From assembly GCF_900128445.1 (NCBI RefSeq), contig NZ_LT671417.1, forward strand, positions 1,660,769-1,724,768: DNA of 64,000 bases, written 5' to 3'. The stretch comes from Thermophilibacter provencensis (GTDB lineage: Bacteria; Actinomycetota; Coriobacteriia; Coriobacteriales; Atopobiaceae). Positions 14,606 through 23,202 of this stretch are shown here, in pieces; position 1 is the stretch's first letter; each line of letters starts with the position of its first letter. The notes under the pieces are model-generated. The model saw nothing but the letters and a program-made list of their open reading frames with translations. It was not told the DNA's origin and searched no databases. The translations under genes were made by a program, and so were the position numbers.

Positions 14606-14953
14606 ATGTCTGGTGTCGTTCCGGGAACGCTGAGGGTGTCAAACGACTGCATCGCCGACCTCGCCGGCTACGCCGCGCTCGAGTGCTACGGCGTCGTCGG
14701 CATGGCCGAGATTGACGAGCAGGCCGGCGTCGCGCGCCTGCTGCCGTCCTTCCGCCTGAGGAAGGGCATCGACGTCGCCTCCGTGGGCGGCCGCGTCGCC
14801 GTTGACCTCCACGTGATCGTGGAGCAGGGCGTCAACATGTCCTCCGTCGTGGGCAACCTCACGAGCTCGGTCAAGTTCCTGCTCAAGCAGATCGCCGAGC
14901 TCGAGAACGTTGACGTGAAGGTGCACATCGTGGGACTGCGCAACGCGCGCTAG
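14606..14953 (+). CDS. Asp23/Gls24 family envelope-stress protein
   Basis: 115 residues. The Asp23 family pattern is clear: LRVSNDCIADLAGYAALECYGV at the start, an RKGIDV then VDLHVIVEQGVNM strand pair and a C-terminal helix NLTSSVKFLLKQI followed by VDVKVHIVGL. ATG 14606 follows AGAGGAG; the 15 codons upstream in frame are leader. The gene is 34 bp before fakA, the same order as the yloU-yloV pair of Firmicutes. Family members are membrane-associated or stress proteins of unclear mechanism. Confidence 0.88.
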   Translation: MSGVVPGTLRVSNDCIADLAGYAALECYGVVGMAEIDEQAGVARLLPSFRLRKGIDVASVGGRVAVDLHVIVEQGVNMSSVVGNLTSSVKFLLKQIAELENVDVKVHIVGLRNAR

Positions 14954-14987
14954 GCGCCCCCGTCGAGAAGAACCGAGGTACCCCAAG

Positions 14988-16658
14988 ATGATTTCGACCG
15001 TCATCCGCACCTGCTTCCCCGTCGCCGCCAAGGTCGTGGCGGACCGCGCGGAGGAGATCAACAAGCTCAACGTGTTCCCGGTCCCCGACGGCGACACCGG
15101 CACGAACATGTCCCTCACGCTCAACACCGTGGTCAAGGAGGTCGAGGCCCTTCCCGCGGGCGCCTCGATCGACGACATCGCCAAGGCCATCACGCACGGC
15201 TCGCTCATGGGCGCGCGCGGCAACTCGGGCGTCATCACGAGCCAGATCCTGCGCGGCATCGCCGAGGGCCTCTGCGACGCCAAGAACCAGGAGCACCCCA
15301 CGCCCGCCGACATCGCGCACGCCTGGCGCCGCGGCGTCCGCGTGGCCTTCAAGGCCGTCCGCAAGCCGGTCGAGGGCACCATCCTCACCGTCCTGCGCGA
15401 CGTCTCGGCCAAGGCCGACCAGCTGGAGAAGCGCCGCGACCTCACCTGCCACGAGATGCTCGACGCCCTCGTCGTCGAGGCCTACGAGTCCGTGGCGCGC
15501 ACGCCGGAGCTCCTGCCCGTCCTCAAGGAGAACGGCGTCGTGGACTCGGGCGCCTTCGGCTTCGCCACGTTCCTCGAGGCCTTCGTGAACGCCGCGACCG
15601 GCAAGGCCGGCGAGCTCACCGACTTCAAGACCACCGTCGACGCCAAGGCCGACGTCTCCGCCAAGGTGCAGATCGAACTCAACGACGACTGGGAGGGCTC
15701 GGAGTTCCGCTACTGCAACGAGTTCCTCTTCAAGGCCGAGAAGGACTTCGACGTCGACGCGTCCCTGGCCTACCTCGCCACGCTCGGAGACTGCGAGCTC
15801 ATCGTGGGCGCCTACCCCGACTTCAAGGTCCACGTGCACTCCAACGAGCCCAACCGCGTGCTCGAGTACATGCTTCAGTTCGGCCAGGTCTATGAGGTCT
15901 TCATCCACAACATGGACATGGAGTCCCACGACCGCACCGCCAAGATCGCGGCCGACCAGGCCGGCGAGGCCGAGAGGGACGCGGGCCCGCGCAAGGCCCT
16001 CGGCTTCGTGGCCGTGGCCGCCGGCTCGGGCGAGGAGGAGATCCTGCGCTCGCTCGGCGTCGACGTGGTGGTCTCCGGCGGCCAGACGATGAACCCGTCG
16101 ACGGCCGACATCCTCGCCGCCATCGAGGAGGCCAACGCGGACAACGTCATCGTCCTGCCGGGCAACGGCAACATCCGCATGGCCGCCGAGGCCGCGGCCT
16201 CGGCCTGCGAGGGCTCCAAGGTCGCCGTGGTCCCCACCAAGACCGTGCTCCAGGGCTTCTCGGCGATGTTCGTCGTGGACCCGGAGGGCACGCTCGAGGA
16301 CAACGTCGAGGCGATGACCGAGGCCATCGCCGACGTGCGCGGCGGAGAGGTCACCACCGCCGTGCGCGACTCCCAGGCCGCCGACGGCAGCCCCATCCAC
16401 GCGGGCGACGTCATGGGCATCCAGGACGACTCCATCGACGTCGTGGGCTCCTCCGTGAAGCAGGTCACGCTCGACCTCATCGCCAAGATGCAGGACGAGG
16501 AGGAGGGCGACTCGCTCACCATCCTCGCCGGCCAGGACATGGACGACGAGGCCTTCGAGGCGCTCGTCGCTGCCATCGAGGAGGCGCAGCCCGACCTCGA
16601 GGTCGACCCGCACCGCGGTGAGCAGCCCCTCTACCCGGTGATCTTCTCCATAGAGTAG
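14988..16658 (+). CDS. fakA: Fatty acid kinase catalytic subunit, FakA/YloV-like
   Basis: 556 residues, the family length. The N-terminal DhaL (DAK2) domain has NVFPVPDGDTGTNMSLTL (about residues 28-45), whose aspartates bind Mg-ATP, and GARGNSGVITSQILRG near 80. A middle domain and a C-terminal DegV-like domain (about 330-556, with VVVSGGQTMNPSTADIL and VVPTKTVLQGFSAMF) follow. FakA phosphorylates fatty acids presented by a FakB/DegV protein, feeding PlsX-dependent phospholipid synthesis; plsX is 5 kb downstream. recG starts 5 bp after its stop, so they probably share a transcript. Confidence 0.92.
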   Translation: MISTVIRTCFPVAAKVVADRAEEINKLNVFPVPDGDTGTNMSLTLNTVVKEVEALPAGASIDDIAKAITHGSLMGARGNSGVITSQILRGIAEGLCDAKNQEHPTPADIAHAWRRGVRVAFKAVRKPVEGTILTVLRDVSAKADQLEKRRDLTCHEMLDALVVEAYESVARTPELLPVLKENGVVDSGAFGFATFLEAFVNAATGKAGELTDFKTTVDAKADVSAKVQIELNDDWEGSEFRYCNEFLFKAEKDFDVDASLAYLATLGDCELIVGAYPDFKVHVHSNEPNRVLEYMLQFGQVYEVFIHNMDMESHDRTAKIAADQAGEAERDAGPRKALGFVAVAAGSGEEEILRSLGVDVVVSGGQTMNPSTADILAAIEEANADNVIVLPGNGNIRMAAEAAASACEGSKVAVVPTKTVLQGFSAMFVVDPEGTLEDNVEAMTEAIADVRGGEVTTAVRDSQAADGSPIHAGDVMGIQDDSIDVVGSSVKQVTLDLIAKMQDEEEGDSLTILAGQDMDDEAFEALVAAIEEAQPDLEVDPHRGEQPLYPVIFSIE

Positions 16659-16663
16659 GTCCC

Positions 16664-18826
16664 TTGGCGGCGCGACCGTCCATACCGTCAGCTGCGGAGA
16701 GGGTGCAGAGAACCTGCGCCCTCTCTGACTCTGTGTCGCGCCTGCGCTACGTCTCGGGCGCGCGCGAGGAGGCGCTGCGCCGCCTGGGGATCGCCCGCGT
16801 GCGCGACCTCATGCTGCACGTGCCGCACCGCTACCTCGACTTCACGCGCGTGACCGAGATCGCCCGCGCGGACGTGGGGACGGACGCCACGATCGTCGCC
16901 ACGGTCGACCGCGTCGAGCTCAAGCGGCCGCGCCCCCGCATGCAGATCGTCGAGCTCTCGGTGATCGACGAGACGGGCGTGCTCGTGGCCACCTTCTTCC
17001 GCCAGCCCTGGATCGCCGAGCAGGTGCACGTGGGCGACCGCGTCGCCCTCTCCGGCAAGGTGGAGTTCTCCTACGGCTTCAAGCGCATGAAGGCCCCGTT
17101 CCACGAGGTCCTGGGCCCCGCCGCCGGGGCGGGCGGCTACGCCCGCGTGCTGCCGGTCCACCCGGTGGGGGAGGGCGTCACCGCCTCGTGGATGCGCCGC
17201 ATCGTGGCCGCGGCCCTCGCCGACGTGGGCGACGTCTGCGACTGGCTCCCGGCGGGCCTCGTCGCCCGGCGCGGGCTCATGACGCTCGCCCGCGCGCTTC
17301 GCGAGGTGCACTTCCCCACGTCCGTCGCGGCGGCGGGGCGCGCCCGGCGGCGCCTTGCCTACGACGAGCTCCTCTGCCTGCAGCTCGCGCTGCTCTGCCG
17401 CCAGAGCATGGAGCTCGCCGGCGTGGAGCCGGTCTCGCACGTGACCGCGGGGCCGCACATGGACGCCCTTCTCGCCGCGCTGCCCTTCTCGCTCACCGAC
17501 GAGCAGCGTGCCGCCGCCGACCAGATCCTGGCCGACATGGCCGCGCCGCGCGTGATGAACAGGCTGCTTCTGGGAGACGTCGGCACCGGCAAGACCGCCG
17601 TCGCCGCCGTGGCGCTCGCCGCCGTGGCAGACACCGGGACGCAGGCGGCCGTCATGGCGCCCACCTCCGTCCTCGCCCGGCAGTACGCCGAGAAGCTCGG
17701 CCCCGTCCTTGACGAGGCGCGCGTGAGCTGGGCCCTCGTGACCGGCTCCACGCCCGCCGACGAGCGCGCCATCGCCGAGATGGCCGCGGCCCGCGGGGAG
17801 CTCACGGTGCTCTTTGGGACGACGGCGCTCCTCTCCGAGGGCATCGAGTTCGCCGCGCTCTCGCTCGCGGTGATCGACGAGCAGCACCGCTTCGGCGTCG
17901 ACCAGCGCGCGGCGCTCCGGCGCAAGGGGGCGGGCGCGGACCTGCTCGCCATGACGGCCACGCCCATCCCGCGCACGCTCGCGCTCTCGCTCTACGGGGA
18001 CGTCGAGCTCTCGGAGATCAGGCGCCGCCCGCGCCCCGGCGCCGGCGTCGAGACCCGGCTCGTGACGCCCGACAGCCTCGACCTCGCCTGGGGGGCCATC
18101 CGCGAGGCGGCGGCCGCGGGGCGCCAGGCCTACGTGATCTGCCCGCTCGTCGACGACGCGGACGACGGGGCCGAGCTCGACGACGTGCCGGAGGGCCTCA
18201 CCTCGGCGGCGCCGCGCCTGCGCTCGGCCACCTCCACCCTCGCCGACCTGCGCTCGCACGTCCTGCCGGAGCTCTCGTGCGACCTTCTCACGGGCCGCAT
18301 GGCGGCGGGCGAGAAGGACCGCGCGATGGAGCGCTTCCGCTCCGGGAAGACGCAGGTGCTCGTCTCAACGACGGTCGTCGAGGTGGGCGTCGACGTGCCC
18401 AACGCCACCGTCATGGTGGTGCTCGACGCGGACCGCTTCGGCCTCGCGACCCTGCACCAGCTGCGCGGCCGCGTGGGCCGCGGCGACGTCGCGGGAACCG
18501 TCTTCCTCTCGAGCGCCGCGAAGCGCGGCTCCACCGTGAGGAGGCGCCTCTCCGCGCTCGAGCGGACGTCGGACGGCTTCGAGCTGGCGGAGCTCGACCT
18601 GCGCCTGCGCCACGAGGGCGAGGTGCTCGGCTATCGCCAGCACGGCGGCGTGACGCTCAGGATCTCCGACCTCGAGGCGGACCGCGACCTCGTCGAGGCC
18701 GCGCACGCCGACGCCCGGGCAATCGCCGACGAGGACGCACGCCTGCGCGCGCCCGCCCATCGGGCGATGGCGCTCGAGGTGCGCGACCGCTTCGGCGCCT
18801 ACTTCGAGGAGCTTGACCGAGCATGA
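16664..18826 (+). CDS. recG: ATP-dependent DNA helicase RecG
   Basis: 720 residues. The N-terminal wedge/OB domain carries the RecG entry motif LRRLGIARVRDLMLHVPHRYLDF (around residues 40-62, given here only as landmark LMLHVPHRYLDF). The helicase core has Walker A GDVGTGKTAVA near 304, the DEQHRFGVDQRAAL motif II near 404, TATPIPRTLAL and the RecG-specific LHQLRGRVGRG. It remodels stalled forks and Holliday junctions. The start is taken as TTG 16664, 5 bp after fakA; a GTG at 16736 nearer the conserved region is an alternative. It overlaps rsmD by 4 bp. Confidence 0.94.
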   Translation: MAARPSIPSAAERVQRTCALSDSVSRLRYVSGAREEALRRLGIARVRDLMLHVPHRYLDFTRVTEIARADVGTDATIVATVDRVELKRPRPRMQIVELSVIDETGVLVATFFRQPWIAEQVHVGDRVALSGKVEFSYGFKRMKAPFHEVLGPAAGAGGYARVLPVHPVGEGVTASWMRRIVAAALADVGDVCDWLPAGLVARRGLMTLARALREVHFPTSVAAAGRARRRLAYDELLCLQLALLCRQSMELAGVEPVSHVTAGPHMDALLAALPFSLTDEQRAAADQILADMAAPRVMNRLLLGDVGTGKTAVAAVALAAVADTGTQAAVMAPTSVLARQYAEKLGPVLDEARVSWALVTGSTPADERAIAEMAAARGELTVLFGTTALLSEGIEFAALSLAVIDEQHRFGVDQRAALRRKGAGADLLAMTATPIPRTLALSLYGDVELSEIRRRPRPGAGVETRLVTPDSLDLAWGAIREAAAAGRQAYVICPLVDDADDGAELDDVPEGLTSAAPRLRSATSTLADLRSHVLPELSCDLLTGRMAAGEKDRAMERFRSGKTQVLVSTTVVEVGVDVPNATVMVVLDADRFGLATLHQLRGRVGRGDVAGTVFLSSAAKRGSTVRRRLSALERTSDGFELAELDLRLRHEGEVLGYRQHGGVTLRISDLEADRDLVEAAHADARAIADEDARLRAPAHRAMALEVRDRFGAYFEELDRA

Positions 18827-19440
18827 GGATCGTTGGGGGAAAGTGGCGCGGGCGCGCCATCGAGGCGCCTCGGGGGCGCGACGTCACGCGGCCGACGACG
18901 GACCGCACGCGCGAGCGCGTGGCGTCGATGGTCCTCTCCGCCATGGGGCTCGACCTCTCGGGCCGCGCGGTGCTCGACGCCTTCGCGGGGTCGGGCGCCA
19001 TGGGGTTCGAGCTGCTCTCGCGCGGCGCCGCGCGGGCGACCTTCGTGGACCGGGACCGCAGGGCCGTGGCGCTCGTCCGACGCACCGCGGCCTCGCTCGG
19101 GGCGCGCCCCGGCGAGTTCTTCTCGCTCGCGGGCGACGTCTGCGCGCTCGCGGGCCGGGGGCTTCCGGGCGCGCCCTTCGACGTCGTCTTCCTCGACCCG
19201 CCCTACGCCATGGGGGCCGACGCCGTGAGCGGGCTCGTCTCCGGGCTAGCCGGGACGGGCCAGCTCGCCCCGGGCGCCGTGGTGGTGTACGAGCACGCGG
19301 CGCGCACGCCCGGGCTCTCGTGCGCGGGCCTCGACCTCGTCCGCTCGAAGACGCACGGCGTCTCCACGGTGGACCTTATGACCTATGACACCCCGTCCGG
19401 GGGCGCGCACGCCCCCGCCGCGGGGCCGGAAGGGGAGTGA
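18823..19440 (+). CDS. rsmD: 16S rRNA (guanine966-N2)-methyltransferase
   Basis: 205 residues. RsmD start MRIVGGKWRGR, then RPTTDRTRERV, SAM-binding VLDAFAGSGAMGFELLSRG (about 46-64) and the N-methyltransferase motif FLDPPYAMG near 123. It modifies G966 of 16S rRNA. ATGA overlaps the recG stop. The last 20 residues are Gly/Pro/Ala-rich and not part of the fold. It is followed by coaD, the usual rsmD-coaD order. Confidence 0.95.
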   Translation: MRIVGGKWRGRAIEAPRGRDVTRPTTDRTRERVASMVLSAMGLDLSGRAVLDAFAGSGAMGFELLSRGAARATFVDRDRRAVALVRRTAASLGARPGEFFSLAGDVCALAGRGLPGAPFDVVFLDPPYAMGADAVSGLVSGLAGTGQLAPGAVVVYEHAARTPGLSCAGLDLVRSKTHGVSTVDLMTYDTPSGGAHAPAAGPEGE

Positions 19441-19442
19441 GC

Positions 19443-19952
19443 ATGAGCTCTGAGACCATCACCCACGTCGTCGTCCCGGGCACCTTCGACCCGGTGACGC
19501 TCGGGCACGTCGACGTCATCCGCCGCGCCCGGAGGCTCTTCCCCCGGGTGACGGTGGCCGTGGCCGCCTCCGTGAACAAGCACGGGCGGGGCACCGCCTT
19601 CACCCTCGAGGAGCGCGCCGACATGATCCGCGAGGCCATCTCGCTCGAGGGCATGCCCGCCGACATCGAGGTCATGCCCTTCACCGGGCTTCTCGTCGAC
19701 TTCTGCAAGGAGCTCGGCGCGGGCGGCGTCGTGAAGGGCCTGCGCGCCATGACCGACTTCGAGTACGAGCTGCAGCAGGCGGACCTCAACTTCCACCTCT
19801 CTCCCGACATCGAGTCGGTCTTCGTCATGTCGAGCCCCGAGTACGGCTACGTCTCGTCCTCCATCGTGCGCGAGATCGCGTCGATGGGATCGGACGTGAG
19901 CAGCCTCGTCCCCGCCAACGTGGACGCGCGGCTGCGCGCCCACTACGCCTGA
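19443..19952 (+). CDS. coaD: Phosphopantetheine adenylyltransferase
   Basis: 169 residues, typical. The nucleotidyltransferase motif VVPGTFDPVTLGHVDVIRRA (about 10-29) contains the TxGH-like TLGH site; KGLRAMTDFEYE near 97 and YVSSSIVREIA near 138 are CoaD motifs. It makes dephospho-CoA in coenzyme A synthesis. ATG 19443 is preferred over the GTG 6 bp upstream because AGGGGAG sits at the right distance. Overlapping or adjacent to rsmD in one operon. Confidence 0.95.
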   Translation: MSSETITHVVVPGTFDPVTLGHVDVIRRARRLFPRVTVAVAASVNKHGRGTAFTLEERADMIREAISLEGMPADIEVMPFTGLLVDFCKELGAGGVVKGLRAMTDFEYELQQADLNFHLSPDIESVFVMSSPEYGYVSSSIVREIASMGSDVSSLVPANVDARLRAHYA

Positions 19953-20022
19953 CGGGCCCGCCCACCGGATCCCTGACGTTCTCGTTGAGCAGGGCGTCCG
20001 CTGCCTTCGCCCGTCCCGAATC

Positions 20023-20031
20023 TGCTACCAT
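20023..20031 (+). promoter_or_regulatory. Extended -10 promoter of the coiled-coil gene
   Basis: TGCTACCAT (hexamer 20026-20031) lies 64 bp before the ATG at 20095. The leader contains a small TCGGGC/GCCCGA hairpin. Confidence 0.6.
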
Positions 20032-20094
20032 ACTGTGAGATAGGGCTCGACCATCGGGCTTGGCGCCCGACGAATCACGCGAAAGGAACCATAG

Positions 20095-20592
20095 ATGCAG
20101 CCAGGTGAGGAGATCGAGAGCTTGGTCGACGAGCTCGAGCAGATCGTGACCGAGGCTAAGTCCCCGATCATGGACAGCGGGCAGAAGAAGATCGTCGACG
20201 CCCAGGACATCTACGAGATCCTGGACGAGATTCGCCGCGTCTTTCCCCAGGAGTTCGCCGACGCGCGCCGTATCCTCAAGGAGGAGCAGGAGACCATCGA
20301 CCGCGCCCAGCAGCAGGCGAGCTCCATTATCGCCGACGCGCAGCAGCAGGCGATGATCCTCGCGGGCGACCAGGAGATCGTCCGCCTTGCCCAGCAGCAG
20401 GCCGACGGCATCCGCGACCAGGCGGCCCAGTACGAGCGCGACACCCGCTACAACGCCGAGGAGTACGCCGACACGGTGCTCGCCCACCTCGAGGAGAACC
20501 TCAAGAGCCTCACGAGCTCGGTCACGCGCGTGCGCCAGACGCTCGACGAGAACTCCGGCCCGCGCAACACCACCAACAACGTCCCCTGGTAG
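20095..20592 (+). CDS. Coiled-coil protein related to ATP-synthase b-subunit-like/DivIVA-like proteins
   Basis: 165 residues, almost entirely helical and charged, with runs of Gln (RAQQQASSI, ADAQQQAMI, LAQQQADGI) spaced about 20 residues apart, giving a regular coiled coil across about 55-140. No membrane segment and no enzyme motif. Proteins of this type sit next to rpmF/coaD in Coriobacteriia and Clostridia and are often labelled ATPase-like. A structural or cell-division scaffold role is plausible but not shown. ATG 20095 follows AAAGGAACC. It is 2 bp upstream of the DUF177 gene. Confidence 0.7.
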   Translation: MQPGEEIESLVDELEQIVTEAKSPIMDSGQKKIVDAQDIYEILDEIRRVFPQEFADARRILKEEQETIDRAQQQASSIIADAQQQAMILAGDQEIVRLAQQQADGIRDQAAQYERDTRYNAEEYADTVLAHLEENLKSLTSSVTRVRQTLDENSGPRNTTNNVPW

Positions 20593-20594
20593 CC

Positions 20595-21185
20595 ATGGAC
20601 CCCATCATCCTTCCCATTGACGAGCGCCTCGCGGCCGCGGGCGACACCTGGTCGCTTGCGGGGCATCTCGACGAGCCCGGCTACGCCGTCGGCGACCACG
20701 AGTTCTCGCTTCCCTCCGGCATCGACTACGACGTCGTGCTCACCAACTCCGGCGAGGGCATCCTCGCCACGGGCATCCTGCGCGCCCACGCGGTGGGCAC
20801 CTGCGACCGCTGCCTCGAGGACGCCGAGTTCGACGTCGACGCCGAGGTGGATGGCTACTACCTCTTCGAGGAGCCCGAGCAGCTCTCCGACGACGAGGAC
20901 GAGGTGGACTTCGAGCTCGTCTCGGCCGACCGCACGATCGACCTCTCGGGCGCGCTCGTCTCCGCGCTCGTGATGGAGACGCCCTTCGTGGTGCTCTGCC
21001 GCGAGGACTGCGCCGGGCTCTGCCCCGTGTGCGGCGCCAATCTCAATGAGGAGGACTGCGGGCACGCCGCGCAGATCGAGGCCCAGCGCGAGGCGGACCG
21101 GATTGCGTCCTCGCCCTTCGCGGCGCTCGCCGGCCTCGACCTCGGCGGGGAGCGCCCCTCGGGCTCCGCGCCCGACGCGGAGTGA
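20595..21185 (+). CDS. YceD/DUF177 family protein
   Basis: 196 residues. The family core is the cysteine-containing GTCDRCLEDAEFDVDAEVDG (about 74-93), an acidic stretch, ERTIDLS-like TIDLSGALVSALVMETPF and the C-terminal metal-binding CREDCAGLCPVCGANLN. DUF177 proteins lie before rpmF in most bacteria and have been connected to 23S rRNA metabolism. The ATG at 20595 is 2 bp after the coiled-coil gene stop. rpmF follows 123 bp later with its own promoter. Confidence 0.9.
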   Translation: MDPIILPIDERLAAAGDTWSLAGHLDEPGYAVGDHEFSLPSGIDYDVVLTNSGEGILATGILRAHAVGTCDRCLEDAEFDVDAEVDGYYLFEEPEQLSDDEDEVDFELVSADRTIDLSGALVSALVMETPFVVLCREDCAGLCPVCGANLNEEDCGHAAQIEAQREADRIASSPFAALAGLDLGGERPSGSAPDAE

Positions 21186-21223
21186 AGAATTGCTGATGGG
21201 GTGTTCTTTGTCCCGCCCAGTCG

Positions 21224-21232
21224 TGCTATAGT
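21224..21232 (+). promoter_or_regulatory. Extended -10 promoter of rpmF
   Basis: TGCTATAGT (hexamer TATAGT 21227-21232) lies 76 bp upstream of the rpmF ATG. Confidence 0.6.
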
Positions 21233-21308
21233 GTCTCTTCGCATGACTGGCGATACGCCATCTCCGTGCGTGCGGAGGGGCAGAGGTTTGTGAACAGGAG
21301 AGTCTGAC

Positions 21309-21488
21309 ATGGCAGTACCCAAGCAAAAGAAGGGCCGCGGCGCCACCCACACCCGTCGTTCGGCCAACAGCAAGCTCGAGGCCTCGGCCCGTTCCGTGTG
21401 CCCCCAGTGCGGCGCCCCCAAGCTCCCGCACCACGTGTGCCCCAACTGCGGTCACTACAAGGACCGCGAGGTCATCGTCACCGAGTAG
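21309..21488 (+). CDS. rpmF: Large ribosomal subunit protein bL32
   Basis: 59 residues: MAVPKQKKGRGATHTRRSA at the start, then the zinc ribbon CPQCGAPKLPHHVCPNCGHY, exactly the L32 layout with all four cysteines kept. ATG 21309 follows CAGGAGAG. The DUF177 gene upstream is its usual neighbour. The gene ends in a strong hairpin at 21517. Confidence 0.97.
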   Translation: MAVPKQKKGRGATHTRRSANSKLEASARSVCPQCGAPKLPHHVCPNCGHYKDREVIVTE

Positions 21489-21516
21489 GCGCGCCAGGCC
21501 GATCCATCGGAGCCTT

Positions 21517-21548
21517 CGGGGCCGTCCCGCCTAGGGACGGCCCCGTTT
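21517..21548 (+). terminator. rpmF terminator
   Basis: CGGGGCCGTCCC and GGGACGGCCCCG form a perfect 12-bp stem with a 5-bp loop, followed by TTT, 28 bp after the stop. Confidence 0.88.
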
Positions 21549-21632
21549 CGTGTGGCGAGGGGCCCCGGCGGCAGGTTCCTCTCGCCGCGCGCCACGTGCC
21601 GGCCTCGGCCCCACGCCCCGCTCGCGCCTCCG

Positions 21633-21785
21633 CCGAGCATGCCTCCTCGCACGGAGGTGACGGATTCGGGGCCGGGACCGTGCGCCGGGGCATGCTCGGC
21701 GGTTCCGTGCGCGGGGGCATGCTCGGACGGGCCGGCGCCTCCTCGAGAGCGGGCTGCCGGTGTCTCGGGCATGCCCGGGCGCACG
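21633..21785. repeat. Family of CCGTGCGC-GGGGCATGCTCGG repeats before plsX
   Basis: A 22-bp unit opening CCGTGCGC and closing GGGGCATGCTCGG occurs directly at 21678-21699 and 21705-21726, inverted at 21633-21654 and as a degenerate inverted copy near 21764-21785. The surrounding rpmF-plsX gap (21549-21892) has no gene; it also holds an exact GGCGAGAAGAAC at 21811-21822. Confidence 0.7.
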
Positions 21786-21841
21786 CTCCTGGCCGTCGCG
21801 CGGCTCGCGCGGCGAGAAGAACGCGCGCCTGCTGATTGCGG

Positions 21842-21847
21842 CATAAT
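21842..21847 (+). promoter_or_regulatory. Probable plsX -10 box
   Basis: CATAAT lies 45 bp before the plsX ATG and 19 bp after a GGCGAGAAGAAC element. There is no clear -35. Confidence 0.4.
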
Positions 21848-21892
21848 GAAGGGGTATGTGACGGGGCGCGACCGCCCCACTAAGGAGGAAGC

Positions 21893-22882
21893 ATGACCAC
21901 CATCTGCGTCGACGTCATGGGGGCGGACAAGGAGCCGCCCGTCCTTCTCGAGGGCGTCGAGGCCGCGCTCGCCGCCGACCCGGAGCTCGAGGTGCTCGTC
22001 GCCGGGGCGGCCGACGTCGTGGAGCCCTTCGCGGCGTCGCACGACCGCGCCCGCGCGCTCGTCACCACCGAGGTCATCGCCATGTCCGAGCATCCCGCAA
22101 GCGCCGTGCGCGTGAAGAAGGACGCGAGCATCGTGCGCGCCGCCGCCGCGGTGCGCGCGGGCGAGGCCGACGGCCTCTTCTCGGCCGGCTCCACCGGCGC
22201 CGTGCTCACGGCCGCGACCTTCGGCGTGGGCCGCATCAAGGGGATCAAGCGCCCCGCGCTCTCGCTGCCGTTCCCGGGCATCTCGGGCAAGCCGACCGTG
22301 TTTCTCGACATGGGCGCCAACGCGGACGTCAAGCCGGAGGTGCTCGTGCAGTTCGCCCACATGGGGCGCGCCTACAGCCGCGCGATCCTCGGGGTGGACG
22401 AGCCGCGCGTGGGCCTGCTCTGCAACGGCTCCGAGGACACCAAGGGCTCCGAGATGGCGCTCGCGTACCACGCCGCGCTCGAGGCCGGGGACTGCGGCTT
22501 CGCGGGCAACGCCGAGGGCACCGACCTGCTCGCCGGGACCTTCGACGTCATCGTTGCGGACGGCTTCACCGGCAACGTGGCCCTCAAGTCCATCGAGGGC
22601 ACGGGCAAGTTCGTCATCAAGCGCCTGAAGGCGGCGATGGGCGCCTCGCTCGGCAACAAGATCGGCATGGCGCTGCTCGCCAAGTCGCTCAAGTCGCTCG
22701 CCGCCGAGATGTCCGGCGACGAGTACGGCGGCGCCATCCTGCTGGGGCTGCGCGCCCCGGTGGTGAAGGGCCACGGCGCCACGAGCGCCCGCGCCGTCTG
22801 CCAGGGCACGCTCGCCGCGGCAGCGGCCGTGCGGGCCGGGCTCACCGACAAGATCGCCGCCGCCTGCGACATCGCGGGCTAG
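21893..22882 (+). CDS. plsX: Phosphate acyltransferase PlsX
   Basis: 329 residues, normal length. Family motifs: VDVMGADKEPPVLLEG (about 6-21), SAGSTGAVLTAATFGVGRI near 98, DMGANADVKPE near 142, and VADGFTGNVALKSIEG near 222. It makes acyl-phosphate from acyl-ACP for phospholipid synthesis. ATG 21893 follows AAGGAGG. acpP and rnc are next in the classic plsX-acpP-rnc order; FakA at 14988 makes the same acyl-phosphate from free fatty acids. Confidence 0.96.
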   Translation: MTTICVDVMGADKEPPVLLEGVEAALAADPELEVLVAGAADVVEPFAASHDRARALVTTEVIAMSEHPASAVRVKKDASIVRAAAAVRAGEADGLFSAGSTGAVLTAATFGVGRIKGIKRPALSLPFPGISGKPTVFLDMGANADVKPEVLVQFAHMGRAYSRAILGVDEPRVGLLCNGSEDTKGSEMALAYHAALEAGDCGFAGNAEGTDLLAGTFDVIVADGFTGNVALKSIEGTGKFVIKRLKAAMGASLGNKIGMALLAKSLKSLAAEMSGDEYGGAILLGLRAPVVKGHGATSARAVCQGTLAAAAAVRAGLTDKIAAACDIAG

Positions 22883-22913
22883 GGCCGGGCGCGCCGACGC
22901 GTCCCCGGACGGG

Positions 22914-22919
22914 TAGAAT
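22914..22919 (+). promoter_or_regulatory. Probable acpP -10 box
   Basis: TAGAAT lies 32 bp before the acpP ATG, giving acpP a possible internal promoter for high expression. Confidence 0.4.
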
Positions 22920-22950
22920 CACGGGGGAGACCCCTTCGGAAGGAGACACC

Positions 22951-23190
22951 ATGGATCATGAGGCCACGCTCGCAAAGGTCATCGAGGTCGTCGACGACAC
23001 GCTGCAGCTCGGCGAGGGCGTGCAGCTCACCGAGGACACCAACCTCAAGGAGCTCGGCGCCGACTCGTTCGACCTGCTCGAGCTCGTGACCGCGCTCGAG
23101 GACGAGTTCGGCATGACGTTCCAGGACGACGCCGTCGGCAGCATCGTGACGGTCGGCCAGGTCGTCGCCGCCATCGAGGCCGCCAAGTAG
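22951..23190 (+). CDS. acpP: Acyl carrier protein
   Basis: 79 acidic residues. The phosphopantetheine-attachment motif is GADSFDLLELV (serine about residue 39); the usual DSLD is DSFD here, a conservative change. Helices before and after match ACP. ATG 22951 follows GAAGGAGA. It lies between plsX and rnc. Confidence 0.96.
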   Translation: MDHEATLAKVIEVVDDTLQLGEGVQLTEDTNLKELGADSFDLLELVTALEDEFGMTFQDDAVGSIVTVGQVVAAIEAAK

Positions 23191-23202
23191 GGGGCTCGTT
23201 CA

